This document shows positions 1 through 9,200 of a DNA stretch of 39,149 bases, in pieces (position 1 is the first letter of the stretch; every line of letters starts with the position of its first letter). Source of the DNA: Intestinirhabdus alba (GTDB taxonomy: Bacteria; Pseudomonadota; Gammaproteobacteria; Enterobacterales; Enterobacteriaceae); NCBI RefSeq assembly GCF_009711095.1, contig NZ_WMJZ01000035.1, forward strand, positions 1 to 39,149, written 5' to 3'. Below the pieces are notes generated by a model, which ran no database searches, was not told the DNA's origin, and worked only from the letters and a program-made list of their open reading frames with translations. A program made the translations under genes and the position numbers.

Positions 1-74
1 CCGGATTTGGCTTTTTGTACTGCGTCCATGCTCAGCGCACGCAGCGCATTGCTTAAGGTTTTACGCCGTAACAT
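1..74 (-). CDS. tkt: Transketolase, N-terminal fragment cut by the window edge
   Basis: Only the first 24 codons are present. They begin [20 protein letters not shown] and continue KAKSG, which matches the start of enterobacterial transketolases (E. coli TktA has [14 protein letters not shown]). Transketolase is a thiamine-diphosphate enzyme that moves two-carbon units between sugar phosphates. The ATG lies inside the 3' end of the transaldolase gene (14-nt overlap), with a GAGGAG ribosome-binding site about 8 nt upstream, so the two are translationally coupled. The start differs from the housekeeping TktA sequence, which suggests a cluster-specific paralogue rather than tktA or tktB. It could also be only the N-terminal subunit of a split transketolase; the cut prevents a decision. 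Confidence 0.85.
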   Translation of the reverse strand, partial: MLRRKTLSNALRALSMDAVQKAKS

Positions 75-1041
75 GGGAAGACTCCTCACAGCGCAGCTGC
101 GCCAGCAGCATCGCTTCCAGCTTCTCCTGATCCTGGGCAAACAGGCGAATCCCCTCGGCCAGCTTGTCTACCGCCATCGGGTCCTGGTGGTGCTGCCAGT
201 AAAATTCAGCCTCGCTTAACGGGGAGGGGGGCGTCCGGGCCTCCACCGGCGGAGCCAGCGCTCTGACAAGTTCGCCCTCCCGGTGCGCCAGGGCGTCCAG
301 TAGCGCCGGGGAAATGGTCAGGCGATCGCAGCCCGCCAGCGCCAGCACCTGCCCAACGTTGCGGAAGCTGGCACCCATAATCACGGTGGGATAGCGATGG
401 GTTTTATAAAAATCGTAGATTCGACGCACCGACCGCACGCCGGGGTCCTGCTGCGGATCGTCGCTCGCCAGCAGCCCGCGCTCCTTGTACCAGTCGTAGA
501 TCCGCCCCACGAAGGGGGAGATCAGCCAGACGTTGGCCTCGGCGCAGGCCCGGGCCTGGGCAAAGGAGAAGAGCAGCGTCAGATTACAGTGGATCCCCTC
601 TCTTTCCAGCTCCTCGGCGGCCTTAATCCCCTGCCAGGTGGCGGCCAGCTTGATAAGCACCCTGTTACGGTTAACGCCCTGCTCTTCATACAGGCGGATC
701 AGCTTGCGCGCTTTCGCGACGCACAGGCCGCGATCGTAAGATAAGCGGGCGTCCACTTCGGTGGAGACTCTGCCCGGCACCAGCCGGAGCAGGGCGATGC
801 CAATATTGACCGCCAGCCAGTCGCTGGCGTTAACCAGCTGCACCTTTTCGCTGCCGCCCTGTTCCCGCGCCCGGGCCATCGCCTGATGAATGAGCGGACG
901 ATAGACCGGCTGCGCCGCCGCCTGCAGAATCAGTGAGGGGTTGGTGGTGGCATCCTCCGGGGCATAGTCGCGGATAGCGGTAATATCACCGCTGTCGGCG
1001 ACGACGGTGGTATACGCCCTGAGTTTTTCCAGCAGGGTCAT
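61..1041 (-). CDS. tal: Transaldolase, TalA/TalB type
   Basis: A 326-residue class I transaldolase, close to the 317-residue TalB of E. coli. It moves a dihydroxyacetone unit between fructose 6-phosphate/erythrose 4-phosphate and sedoheptulose 7-phosphate/glyceraldehyde 3-phosphate through a Schiff base. Visible family motifs are the N-terminal VVADSGD (Asp16), [21 protein letters not shown], the Schiff-base lysine in [12 protein letters not shown] (Lys131), [12 protein letters not shown] and the C-terminal [14 protein letters not shown]. It starts 4 nt inside the end of the RpiB-like gene (ATGA overlap) and runs into the transketolase start. A dedicated transaldolase beside a transketolase in a sugar cluster suggests that the pathway product enters at the tetrose or heptulose phosphate level. 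Confidence 0.95.
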   Translation of the reverse strand: MTLLEKLRAYTTVVADSGDITAIRDYAPEDATTNPSLILQAAAQPVYRPLIHQAMARAREQGGSEKVQLVNASDWLAVNIGIALLRLVPGRVSTEVDARLSYDRGLCVAKARKLIRLYEEQGVNRNRVLIKLAATWQGIKAAEELEREGIHCNLTLLFSFAQARACAEANVWLISPFVGRIYDWYKERGLLASDDPQQDPGVRSVRRIYDFYKTHRYPTVIMGASFRNVGQVLALAGCDRLTISPALLDALAHREGELVRALAPPVEARTPPSPLSEAEFYWQHHQDPMAVDKLAEGIRLFAQDQEKLEAMLLAQLRCEESSHVTA

Positions 1042-1523
1042 GATGTTTTCTCCCCCCTGTCCGCGACGTCGGGATGAAGCAGCGTATCGTAGTAGTCAAT
1101 ACGCGCCACTTTCGCCGCGGAGCGGCCGGCCTCAAACTCGGCCTCCAGCCAGGCATCAACCAGCATCAGCGCCAGCTCGCCGCCGATGATCCGCGCGCCG
1201 AGGGTCATAATTTGCGCATTATTGCTTTTGCGCGCGCGGGAGGCGGAGTAGACGTCGTGGCATTGTGCCGCCCGGACGCCCGGCACCTTGTTGGCGACAA
1301 TCGCCATACCAATACCGGTTCCGCACAGCAGAATGCCGCGCTCAAACGCCCCCTCCTTAATGGCGGAGGCGAGATTAAAGGCAATATCCGGATAAATTTG
1401 CTCATTGCCCGCCACGTCATGGCTGAAGTCAACAACCTCAACGCCTTTGTTCTGCAGATGCGCTTTGACCTGTTTTTTAAGACCGGTCGCCGCGTCATCC
1501 GCGCCGATAGCAACTTTCAACAT
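1038..1523 (-). CDS. RpiB/LacAB-family sugar-phosphate isomerase
   Basis: A 161-residue member of the RpiB/LacA/LacB fold, which interconverts aldose and ketose phosphates. The active-site loop CGTGIGM (Cys67) and the [21 protein letters not shown] region are present. The usual N-terminal DHAG or DHVG motif, with its phosphate-contacting histidine, reads DDAATG here. That departs from ribose-5-phosphate isomerase and is in line with the EryI/DerI-type tetrulose-phosphate isomerases known from erythritol and threitol pathways. The exact substrate is inference. The ATG is preceded by GAGGAG at good spacing, and the gene is first in the minus-strand operon. Plain RpiB activity on ribose 5-phosphate cannot be excluded. 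Confidence 0.9.
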   Translation of the reverse strand: MLKVAIGADDAATGLKKQVKAHLQNKGVEVVDFSHDVAGNEQIYPDIAFNLASAIKEGAFERGILLCGTGIGMAIVANKVPGVRAAQCHDVYSASRARKSNNAQIMTLGARIIGGELALMLVDAWLEAEFEAGRSAAKVARIDYYDTLLHPDVADRGEKTS

Positions 1524-1553
1524 CGTTATCTCCTCATAGACAGAAAAGGCTTA

Positions 1554-1627
1554 TGAACTTTTGTTATGTTTCGGCGCATATGAGCGATGATGTTCGGGGT
1601 GAAGGTGCCGTTATGAGCAAAAGTTCA
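1554..1627. promoter_or_regulatory. Inverted operator pair TGAACTTTTG / CAAAAGTTCA
   Basis: TGAACTTTTG at 1554-1563 and its exact reverse complement at 1618-1627 form a 10-bp inverted repeat with a 54-bp gap, just upstream of the rpiB-like gene. A further half site, TGTTCATGTG, follows at 1633-1642. SorC-family proteins such as LsrR and DeoR of Bacillus bind TGAAC-containing sites, so these are good candidates for the operator of the cluster's own regulator. Confidence 0.6.
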
Positions 1628-1744
1628 TGTCGTGTTCATGTGTTTGGGAGATTATTAGCAGGAAAAATGAGCCATAAAAAGTGGCTCAGTGGTGGTTTTT
1701 GCGGAATTTACTCAAAATAAGAGGCGCTTCACATTTTCATATCG

Positions 1745-1786
1745 TGAACATTTGTCCGTCTCATATGAGCTGCTAGTGTTCATTTG
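1745..1786. promoter_or_regulatory. Second operator pair TGAACATTTG / TGTTCATTTG
   Basis: TGAACATTTG lies at 1745-1754 and TGTTCATTTG at 1777-1786, with starts 32 bp apart or about three helical turns, on the kinase side of the divergent region. The first copy is identical to the reverse complement of the site over the SorC gene promoter (4449-4458). Confidence 0.6.
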
Positions 1787-1851
1787 CGATGATGTGCTGA
1801 CGGCCAGTGGCCCGTCGACCGGGGAGTCATTCCAACACTCTGGAGAACAAA

Positions 1852-3609
1852 ATGACCTGGATATTTAATCGACCTGCAGATTTCGCCAAAGAGATGGTGG
1901 CGGGGTTTGTGAATGCGCACGCTTCGCTGGTGCGCCAGGTTCCGGGCGGCGTGGTGCGCAATACGCAAAGCAGGCCGGGTAGCGTCGCTGTGGTGGTCGG
2001 CGGCGGTTCCGGACACTATCCGGCCTTCGCCGGGCTGGTCGGACAAGGACTGGCGCACGGTGCCGCTATGGGCAACCTGTTTGCTTCCCCTTCCGCACAA
2101 CAGATCTGCTCGGTGGCGCGCGCCGCCAGTAACGGCGGCGGCGTGCTGCTGGCCTTCGGTAACTATGCCGGTGACGTTTTGCACTTTGGCCTGGCGTGCG
2201 AGAGGCTGCGTGCGGAGGGCATCCCCTGTGAAACCATTGCCATAACCGACGATATCTCCAGCGCGACGCTGGCGGAAAAAGAGAAGCGTCGGGGGGTGGC
2301 CGGCGATCTGGTGGTATTTAAAGCCGCCGCCGCCGCCGCAGAGCGTGGGGATTCGTTAGCGGAGGTGCTGGCGGTGGCCCGCCGGGCGAATGCCCGGACG
2401 CGGACGCTCGGGCTGGCCTTCGCCGGCTGCACGCTGCCGGGGGCCGAACGGCCGCTTTTTAGCCTCCCTGAAGGGCTGATGGGGTTTGGCATGGGGATCC
2501 ACGGCGAGCCGGGCATTAACGATCTCCCCATTCCCAACGCCGACAGCCTGGCCGAAATGCTGACCGACGCGCTGCTGCAGGAGATCCCCTCAGAGGTTGC
2601 CGCCGTACCGGGAGCCAGAGTGGCGGTCATCGTTAATGGCCTGGGGGCGGTGAAATATGAAGAGCTGTTTGTTCTCTGGCACTACGTTGAACCGCGTCTG
2701 AAAGCGGCGGGCGTGACTATTGCCGATGTCCAGGTGGGTGAGTTCGTTACCAGCTTTAATATGGCCGGGCTGTCGTTGACGCTGGTCTGGCTTGACGAGG
2801 CGCTGGAAGCGCTGTGGCTTGCCCCGGCCTGCGCCCCCGCTTTTCATCGCGGCTCTGCCATCGTGCACCGGCCTCTGCCGGCGGATCGGCATGAGCTGGC
2901 TGTGGAGCCAACGGTGCGCCAGGGCAGCGCGGCCTCCAGAGAGGCGGCGGAATGCGTGATGCATATCCTGAACGCGGTGGAGGAGAATATTCTCGCCAAC
3001 GCCGACGAGCTTGGGCGGATTGACGCTATCGCCGGCGACGGCGATCACGGCATCGGCATGAGCCGGGGCGTCAGCGCGGCCCGCCGGGCGGCTGAACAGG
3101 CGTGGCGTCAGGGGGCGGGCGTTGGCTCGCTGCTGCAGCGCGCCGCCGATGCCTGGGCTGATGAAGCGGGCGGCACCTCCGGGGCTATCTGGGGGGTGAT
3201 CCTCAACACCCTGGGAACGGCGCTGGGGGATGAAGAACGGCCTGATGCGAAAAGCGTGGCGCAGGCGGTAGCGCAGGCCTGCGCCGGGGTGATGGCCTTC
3301 GGGAAGGCAAAGCCGGGTGATAAAACGCTGGTTGACGTGCTCAGTCCCTTCAGCGAAGCGCTGCGGGAGGCTGCTGAAAATCTGCCTCTGGCCGCAGCAT
3401 GGCAGCGCGCTGCGGAGGTTGCGCAGCAGAGTGCGCAACGGACCGCGCAGCTGGTGCCGAAGATCGGCCGGGCCAGGCCGCTGGCGGAACGTAGCCTGGG
3501 AACGCCGGATGCCGGGGCCGTCTCTCTGGCAATGATAATTGTGACGACGGGCGACCGCCTGCAGGCGGCGGTGCCGGTGCAGCAGGATCGGGAGAATGTA
3601 TGTCTGTAA
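1852..3609 (+). CDS. Dihydroxyacetone-kinase-family kinase (DhaK-DhaL fusion), probable ketotetrose kinase
   Basis: A 585-residue single-chain, ATP-dependent DAK kinase. The DhaK domain covers roughly residues 1-330: GGGSGHYPAFAG near residue 50, then MGIHGEPG with the substrate-binding histidine (His217). The DhaL ATP domain covers roughly 370-580, with the Mg-binding DGDHG and an AGGTSGA loop. The HY pair in GSGHYPAF replaces the HE of glycerol-dissimilation DhaK; to my knowledge it is common in DAK relatives that use other ketoses, such as the L- and D-erythrulose kinases LerK and DerK. The ATG at 1852 is chosen over an in-frame start at 1807 because GGAG sits just upstream and MTWIFNRPADFAKEM begins the conserved domain. 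It overlaps the next gene by 10 nt. Confidence 0.88.
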   Translation: MTWIFNRPADFAKEMVAGFVNAHASLVRQVPGGVVRNTQSRPGSVAVVVGGGSGHYPAFAGLVGQGLAHGAAMGNLFASPSAQQICSVARAASNGGGVLLAFGNYAGDVLHFGLACERLRAEGIPCETIAITDDISSATLAEKEKRRGVAGDLVVFKAAAAAAERGDSLAEVLAVARRANARTRTLGLAFAGCTLPGAERPLFSLPEGLMGFGMGIHGEPGINDLPIPNADSLAEMLTDALLQEIPSEVAAVPGARVAVIVNGLGAVKYEELFVLWHYVEPRLKAAGVTIADVQVGEFVTSFNMAGLSLTLVWLDEALEALWLAPACAPAFHRGSAIVHRPLPADRHELAVEPTVRQGSAASREAAECVMHILNAVEENILANADELGRIDAIAGDGDHGIGMSRGVSAARRAAEQAWRQGAGVGSLLQRAADAWADEAGGTSGAIWGVILNTLGTALGDEERPDAKSVAQAVAQACAGVMAFGKAKPGDKTLVDVLSPFSEALREAAENLPLAAAWQRAAEVAQQSAQRTAQLVPKIGRARPLAERSLGTPDAGAVSLAMIIVTTGDRLQAAVPVQQDRENVCL

Positions 3610-4364
3610 AGGTTATTATTGGCATCAGTCATAAGACCTATTTTGGCTATGCCCGGACCCGGAGGTGGTGCGAGGAGGTGGCGGCCATCCTGCGCCGCCG
3701 CGGTGGGGCAGGCGAGGGGATGGAGCTGTTTACCTTCCCGGCGATGCCCGCCATTGCCGCCAGCCTGGCGGCCTTTGCCGACAGCGGAATGGCGGTGGGG
3801 GCGCAGAACGTCTGCGCCGCTCCCGCCGGTGCCTGGACCGGAGAGAGCAGCGCCGCCATGCTGCGGGAGATGGGCTGCCGCTATGTCGAAATTGGCCATG
3901 CGGAACGCCGACGCTATTTTGCCGAGAGCGCGGCGGAGATAAACCAGAAGCTCGACAGGGCGTTTGAGTGCGGGCTGACGCCGGTTATCTGCATCGGCGA
4001 GGCGTCAGAGATGCCAATGCAGGAGGCGGCGGCGTTTGCCATAGCCCAGGCCGACGAGCTGCTTGCCCGGCGAAAGCCGCCGCTGCCGCCGCTGATCTTC
4101 GCCTGGGAGCCGCAGTGGGCGATTGGCGCGCCGGCCCCGGCGAGCGATGACTATATTCGCTATGTCTGCCGGGCGCTGCGCGCCGAACTCCGGCAGCGCT
4201 TCGGCCCGCAATGTCGGGTTATTTACGGCGGCAGCGCCGGGCCGGGACTGCTTGGCCGCCTGTGGCCGGACGTCGACGGTATTTTTCTCGGCCGCTTTGC
4301 CCACCAGCCGTCGGCGCTGGAAGCCATTCTCAACGAGGCCGGAGAGATCGTCTGCGCCCGCTGA
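3600..4364 (+). CDS. Triose-phosphate-isomerase-family protein, probable tetrulose-phosphate isomerase
   Basis: A 254-residue TIM barrel with the TPI catalytic set: Lys12, His100 in EIGHAERR, Glu170 in AWEPQWAIG, and the phosphate-gripping IYGGSAG at 208-214. The canonical N-terminal GGNWKMN reads GISHKTYFG, so the active-site Asn is gone. That change is typical of TPI paralogues in polyol clusters such as EryH and LerI, which act on L-erythrulose 1-phosphate. It starts inside the kinase gene (GGAGA at 3591), so the two are co-translated. The organism should have its own tpiA elsewhere. Activity on dihydroxyacetone phosphate is the simpler alternative. Confidence 0.9.
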   Translation: MSVKVIIGISHKTYFGYARTRRWCEEVAAILRRRGGAGEGMELFTFPAMPAIAASLAAFADSGMAVGAQNVCAAPAGAWTGESSAAMLREMGCRYVEIGHAERRRYFAESAAEINQKLDRAFECGLTPVICIGEASEMPMQEAAAFAIAQADELLARRKPPLPPLIFAWEPQWAIGAPAPASDDYIRYVCRALRAELRQRFGPQCRVIYGGSAGPGLLGRLWPDVDGIFLGRFAHQPSALEAILNEAGEIVCAR

Positions 4365-4380
4365 CCCTCCGCCGTATTCC

Positions 4381-4416
4381 CGCAGGTTTCCATCCCACCG
4401 CGGGTGGAAATCTGCG
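4381..4416. terminator. Strong hairpin between the TPI-like gene and the SorC gene
   Basis: A 36-nt imperfect palindrome with a 15-bp stem (two G-U pairs) and a 6-nt loop, starting 16 nt after the TPI-like stop codon. No T-run follows, so it is either a weak or Rho-assisted terminator or an mRNA 3'-end stabiliser that isolates the kinase-isomerase transcript from the regulator. Confidence 0.5.
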
Positions 4417-4438
4417 TACTGAACCCAGGGAATTTTGA

Positions 4439-4458
4439 TATACTCTGGCAAATGTTCA
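4439..4458 (+). promoter_or_regulatory. Extended -10 promoter with operator upstream of the SorC gene
   Basis: TGATATACT gives an extended -10 (TATACT at 4439-4444). CAAATGTTCA at 4449-4458, the reverse complement of the 1745 operator, falls where transcription should start. That layout fits autorepression. The regulator ATG is 40 nt further on. Confidence 0.55.
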
Positions 4459-4497
4459 CCCACTAAACAAATCCGCAGTCGAGGAGAAAAACGCTGA

Positions 4498-5460
4498 ATG
4501 GACAAGCCCAGTGTGTCGCAGGAATATGAGTTACTCACTGAGATCGCCGTTGCTTATTATTGTGATGAGATAACTCAGGAAGAGATCGCGAATAAGTTCG
4601 GCTTCTCCCGTATTAAGGTTGGACGTCTGCTGAAGCGGGCCAAAGAGGAGGGGATCGTTGAAATCAGCGTCCGCTATCATCCCATTTTCAGTACCCAGCT
4701 GGAAAAACAGCTTAAAGAGCGCTTTCCCATCAGCCGGGCGCTGATCGCCCTTGACCATCAGGACGAGGAAGAGCAGCGCCGCCAGGTCGCCTCACTGGTG
4801 TCGGCGCATTTAAATAATGTGCTCAAAGACAACGTGGTGGTGGCGGTCGGGCAGGGAAGAAACGTGGCCTCGGTGGCGGAGACTTCCGGCGCGATTCAGG
4901 GGCGCGATTGCCGCTTTATCTGCGGCATTGGCGGGACCCATCGTCCCGGCGACGTGATTAACGCCGACCACATCAGCCGCCTGCTGGCGAAGAAATTCGG
5001 CGGCAGCAGCGAGTCGCTGTACGCCCCCGCCTATGTGGAAAATATTCAGCTGAAAGAGCTGCTGCTGCAGAATGGCACCATTAAAGAGACGCTCGATCGC
5101 GCGCGAAAGGCGGATATCGCCCTGGTGGGCATTGGCGATATGAATGAAGACAGCTATATGGTGAAGCTGGGATGGTTTACCCCGCAGGAGATCAGCGACG
5201 CCAGCCTCAACCAGGGGGTGATTGGCGATATTGCCGGGTACGACTTTTTTAACGCCCGCGGCGAGCACGTTAATACGGTAATGGATAACCGCGTAATTGG
5301 ACTTAATATGGAAGAGCTAAAGCAAATTCCCTGCGTTATTGCCATTGCCTCTGAAAATACTAAGGCGATGGCCATTATGGGCGCGTTACGCACTGGCGCA
5401 ATAGATATTATCGCCACCAGCGCGCGGAATATTCGTACGATTTTGAGTATGAGTCAGTAA
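4498..5460 (+). CDS. SorC/DeoR-type sugar-binding transcriptional regulator
   Basis: A 320-residue SorC-family regulator. Residues 15-60 carry the N-terminal winged HTH: IAVAYYCDEITQEEIANKFG then FSRIKVGRLLKRAKEEGIVEI. Residues 60-318 form the sugar-phosphate-binding domain, with VAVGQGRNVASVAE, a GGTHRPG loop, IALVGIGDM and the conserved C-terminal AIMGALRTGAIDIIATSARNI-type end. Such proteins sense phosphorylated sugars and usually repress a neighbouring operon. Here the kinase and isomerase products of the adjacent genes are the likely ligands. A GAGGAG site precedes the ATG. The gene has its own promoter with a matching operator. Confidence 0.9.
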   Translation: MDKPSVSQEYELLTEIAVAYYCDEITQEEIANKFGFSRIKVGRLLKRAKEEGIVEISVRYHPIFSTQLEKQLKERFPISRALIALDHQDEEEQRRQVASLVSAHLNNVLKDNVVVAVGQGRNVASVAETSGAIQGRDCRFICGIGGTHRPGDVINADHISRLLAKKFGGSSESLYAPAYVENIQLKELLLQNGTIKETLDRARKADIALVGIGDMNEDSYMVKLGWFTPQEISDASLNQGVIGDIAGYDFFNARGEHVNTVMDNRVIGLNMEELKQIPCVIAIASENTKAMAIMGALRTGAIDIIATSARNIRTILSMSQ

Positions 5461-5692
5461 ATTTGCTTTTTGTCCCGTACTGCGCATATTGTTAGCTTGT
5501 TTTTCGCGCAAAACGGTCTTTTTGCCGCACGTTATGCTAAAAATCGCCCGAGGTAACTCTATATTATCCGCGCCACTGACCCCGTCGCCATGGAATGGTG
5601 GAACGTTGGAATAATTCTGCGGGGTCAGTCCATTCATTCTGCGGATAGCGGGCCTGCGGAAAAAAGCTCGCGTTATATTCTGATATTTTTGC

Positions 5693-5734
5693 GCCGGGCT
5701 GAGTAGCGGTTAAATACCTTCCGCCCGGCTTTTT
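5693..5734 (+). terminator. Factor-independent terminator downstream of the SorC gene
   Basis: GCCGGGC (5693-5699) pairs with GCCCGGC (5723-5729), with a smaller inner stem, and is followed by five T residues. It is on the plus strand about 230 nt after the regulator stop codon and would close that transcript. Confidence 0.6.
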
Positions 5735-5751
5735 CTGCGGTTCCTGGTGTA

Positions 5752-6092
5752 TATACCCTAAATAATTCGAGTTGCATGACAAAACGCGGCGCGTTTTGAA
5801 CAGCCCCCGGGTTGGCCCCGAAGGGGTGAGGCCTTCAGGCCGAATCACGCGGCAAGCGAGTGACAAATTCGTCAGGAACGAATTTGAACGGCCACAGGCC
5901 GCCTTTGGTGAGGGACAGGGATGTCCCTCATTCATCCCCGAGAGCATAGCGAACTATGTGACCGGGGTGAGCGACAAATCTGCCTGGAGCAGATTTGAAC
6001 GCCGCGCAGCGGCGGCCCGTCAGGGCGAGTCTCATGGATGAGACGAGTAACCCGAAGCCAACACACATGCAGCTTGAAGTATGACGGGTATA
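5752..6092. mobile_element. 341-bp MITE-like, hairpin-rich intergenic element with ERIC-like core
   Basis: The ends are 25-bp imperfect inverted repeats (19 of 25 positions match), both starting TATACCC inward and finishing TGCA. TA lies at both boundaries, as expected for a TA target duplication. Inside is a chain of perfect small hairpins: AAATTCGT/ACGAATTT (5865-5885), GAGGGACA/TGTCCCTC (5910-5929), AAATCTGC/GCAGATTT (5976-5996) and GTCTCAT/ATGAGAC (6029-6044). GTGACCGGGGTGAGCG at 5958-5973 is one base from the conserved right part of ERIC repeats, and CATCCCCG just before it resembles the ERIC left part. No transposase is present, so it would be a non-autonomous repeat. Confidence 0.65.
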
Positions 6093-6118
6093 GACGGAAT
6101 AATTTACGTTATTCCCCG

Positions 6119-6156
6119 CGCTGGTTATCTGCCTGGATAAAATAAGCAGGCCAGCG
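6119..6156. terminator. Hairpin downstream of cmoB
   Basis: CGCTGG (6119-6124) pairs with CCAGCG (6151-6156), with an inner CTGC/GCAG. It lies 27 nt beyond the cmoB stop codon and could end that transcript, but it lacks a T-run on either side. Confidence 0.35.
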
Positions 6157-6182
6157 CCGCGTTTTGTCATGCAGCCAGGGCG

Positions 6183-7933
<1,751 letters not shown>

Positions 7934-8329
7934 CTAATGCAGGGAGAAAACCAACTCCCAGGGCATATACCAGAGATTCGCCAGCACCATCAGCAACAGC
8001 GCGCACCAGGTGGCGCTCATGGCGGAACGCCGCCAGCGAAACAGACGGTGATAGAACCCGTAGTAGTGCATCAGCCGACCGGCTACCAGCATAAGCCCGC
8101 AGAGGTGCACCATCCAGGTCGCGGCACCGTTCATCTCCATAAACAGCAGCAGAATCAGGGCGATAGGAATATATTCCACCGCATTACCGTGAATGCGAAT
8201 GGCGCTCTGCAGCTCGCTAAAGCCGCCGTCGCCGTAGGCCACGTGATACTGCATACGCAGGCGAACAACGTCAAAAGAGAACTTAATCAACAGTAACGCA
8301 CCCAGAACGGCATACAGCGCGCTGATCAT
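7934..8329 (-). CDS. yecN: YecN, MAPEG-family inner-membrane protein
   Basis: A 131-residue hydrophobic protein with about four membrane segments: residues 3-18, 53-70, 76-92 and 105-125. MAPEG signatures include the early RLRMQYHVAYGDG and NAVEYIPIALILLL, which matches the ENxxEyxPi-type motif of that family, and GRLMHYYGFY. The family includes glutathione-dependent eicosanoid enzymes; the bacterial YecN role is unknown. The start is the ATG at 8329, since sequence upstream in the same frame is not hydrophobic and has no family match. Gene order yecN-cmoA-cmoB is the same as in E. coli. Confidence 0.9.
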   Translation of the reverse strand: MISALYAVLGALLLIKFSFDVVRLRMQYHVAYGDGGFSELQSAIRIHGNAVEYIPIALILLLFMEMNGAATWMVHLCGLMLVAGRLMHYYGFYHRLFRWRRSAMSATWCALLLMVLANLWYMPWELVFSLH

Positions 8330-8381
8330 ACCAACTCCCTTGCAAAATAGCCGATGGCGTTGTCTATGATAGGTGGCAATT

Positions 8382-9200
8382 TCAGAAAAGAGAAGATTGT
8401 CGTGGAATGGACGGTGCCGGGCCGACTTCCGGCAGTGCGGCGTACAGCGATGCCCACAGCGTGTCCACCAGCTCCGGTGCCTGGGCGATATCGGGGGTGT
8501 GTAAAAAAAGATAGGGCGTGGCGCTCCCGGTCCACTGCGGTAGCTTCTGCAGCCAGTCGGCAAAGAATTGCTGGTTCTGGGCCATATCATCGCTGCCGAT
8601 AAAGCGTATCAGCGGATTTTTCGCCGTCATCACCGCGTGCACCGGCACCCTGGGCTTTTTGCTCTGGGCGTCGCGCACCGCCTGGCTGTGGGGGCGGGCG
8701 GCGTGCACGGGGCGGCTGTCGAGGATAGTCCGGTTGATCCCGCGCTGGTGCAGCCCGCCGTTGAGCTGCCGCTCCTCTTCTCCTCTGGCGAAGAACGCCG
8801 GGTGGCGCACCTCCACGCCGTAGGTAAAGGCGTCGGGCAGGGCGTCGAGAAACTGCCACAGGGCGGGCAGATCGCGCGGGCCGAAGGTGGCCGGCAGCTG
8901 TAGCCAGTACTGACCGATGCGGTCGGCCAGCGGCGACATGCGGTTGAGAAATTCGGCCACCAGATCGTCGCACTGACGCAGGGCGGCCTGGTGGGAGATG
9001 GTGGCGGGAAATTTAAAGCAGAAGCGAAAGGCGTCCGTGGTCTGCGCGCGCCAGCGTTCGACCACCTCCGCTTTTGGCAGCGCGTAGAGGGTGGTATTGC
9101 CCTCCACGCAGTTAAAGTGGCGGGCGTAAGCCTCAAGGCTGTCAATACCGAGACGCACCCACTTCGCGTGCGACCACTGCGGCAGGCCCAGATAGATCAT
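8382..9200 (-). CDS. yecE: YecE, DUF72 family protein
   Basis: A 272-residue TIM-barrel-like DUF72 protein of unknown biochemical role. Family features are the N-terminal [33 protein letters not shown] (in DUF72 usually NxxExNxTfY), [13 protein letters not shown] and a central [11 protein letters not shown]. The C-terminal third, with RFIGSDD and [16 protein letters not shown], agrees with YecE. It starts 4 nt inside the yecD end, so the pair is probably co-translated. Confidence 0.93.
   Translation of the reverse strand: MIYLGLPQWSHAKWVRLGIDSLEAYARHFNCVEGNTTLYALPKAEVVERWRAQTTDAFRFCFKFPATISHQAALRQCDDLVAEFLNRMSPLADRIGQYWLQLPATFGPRDLPALWQFLDALPDAFTYGVEVRHPAFFARGEEERQLNGGLHQRGINRTILDSRPVHAARPHSQAVRDAQSKKPRVPVHAVMTAKNPLIRFIGSDDMAQNQQFFADWLQKLPQWTGSATPYLFLHTPDIAQAPELVDTLWASLYAALPEVGPAPSIPRQSSLF

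Larger units (their letters stand above)
1524..1851. promoter_or_regulatory. Divergent control region between the isomerase and kinase operons
   Basis: These 328 bp without a gene separate the divergent rpiB-like-tal-tkt and kinase-TPI operons. The stretch is clearly more AT-rich than the genes. It contains several TGAAC/GTTCA motifs listed separately, a perfect palindrome CTCATATGAG at 1760-1769, and a shared CATATGAGC at 1577-1585 and 1762-1770. A TTCAC...GTGAA dyad spans 1728-1748. Both promoters must lie here, but I see no unambiguous -35/-10 pair for either. Confidence 0.75.
5461..6182. other. 722-bp non-coding junction between the sugar locus and cmoB
   Basis: No convincing gene. It contains a 9-bp inverted repeat CTGACCCCG/CGGGGTCAG (5576-5584 and 5620-5628), a factor-independent terminator, the 341-bp MITE-like element and two small hairpins. 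One, GGAATAA/TTATTCC, lies at 6096-6115. Two open frames through the repeat element have no family resemblance and are dictated by its palindromes. Confidence 0.7.

Noticed and set aside
5772-6041. Open frames of about 90 and 127 codons on both strands inside the repeat element
   Set aside because: Their sequence is dictated by the palindromes, no ribosome-binding site fits, and no family is recognisable.
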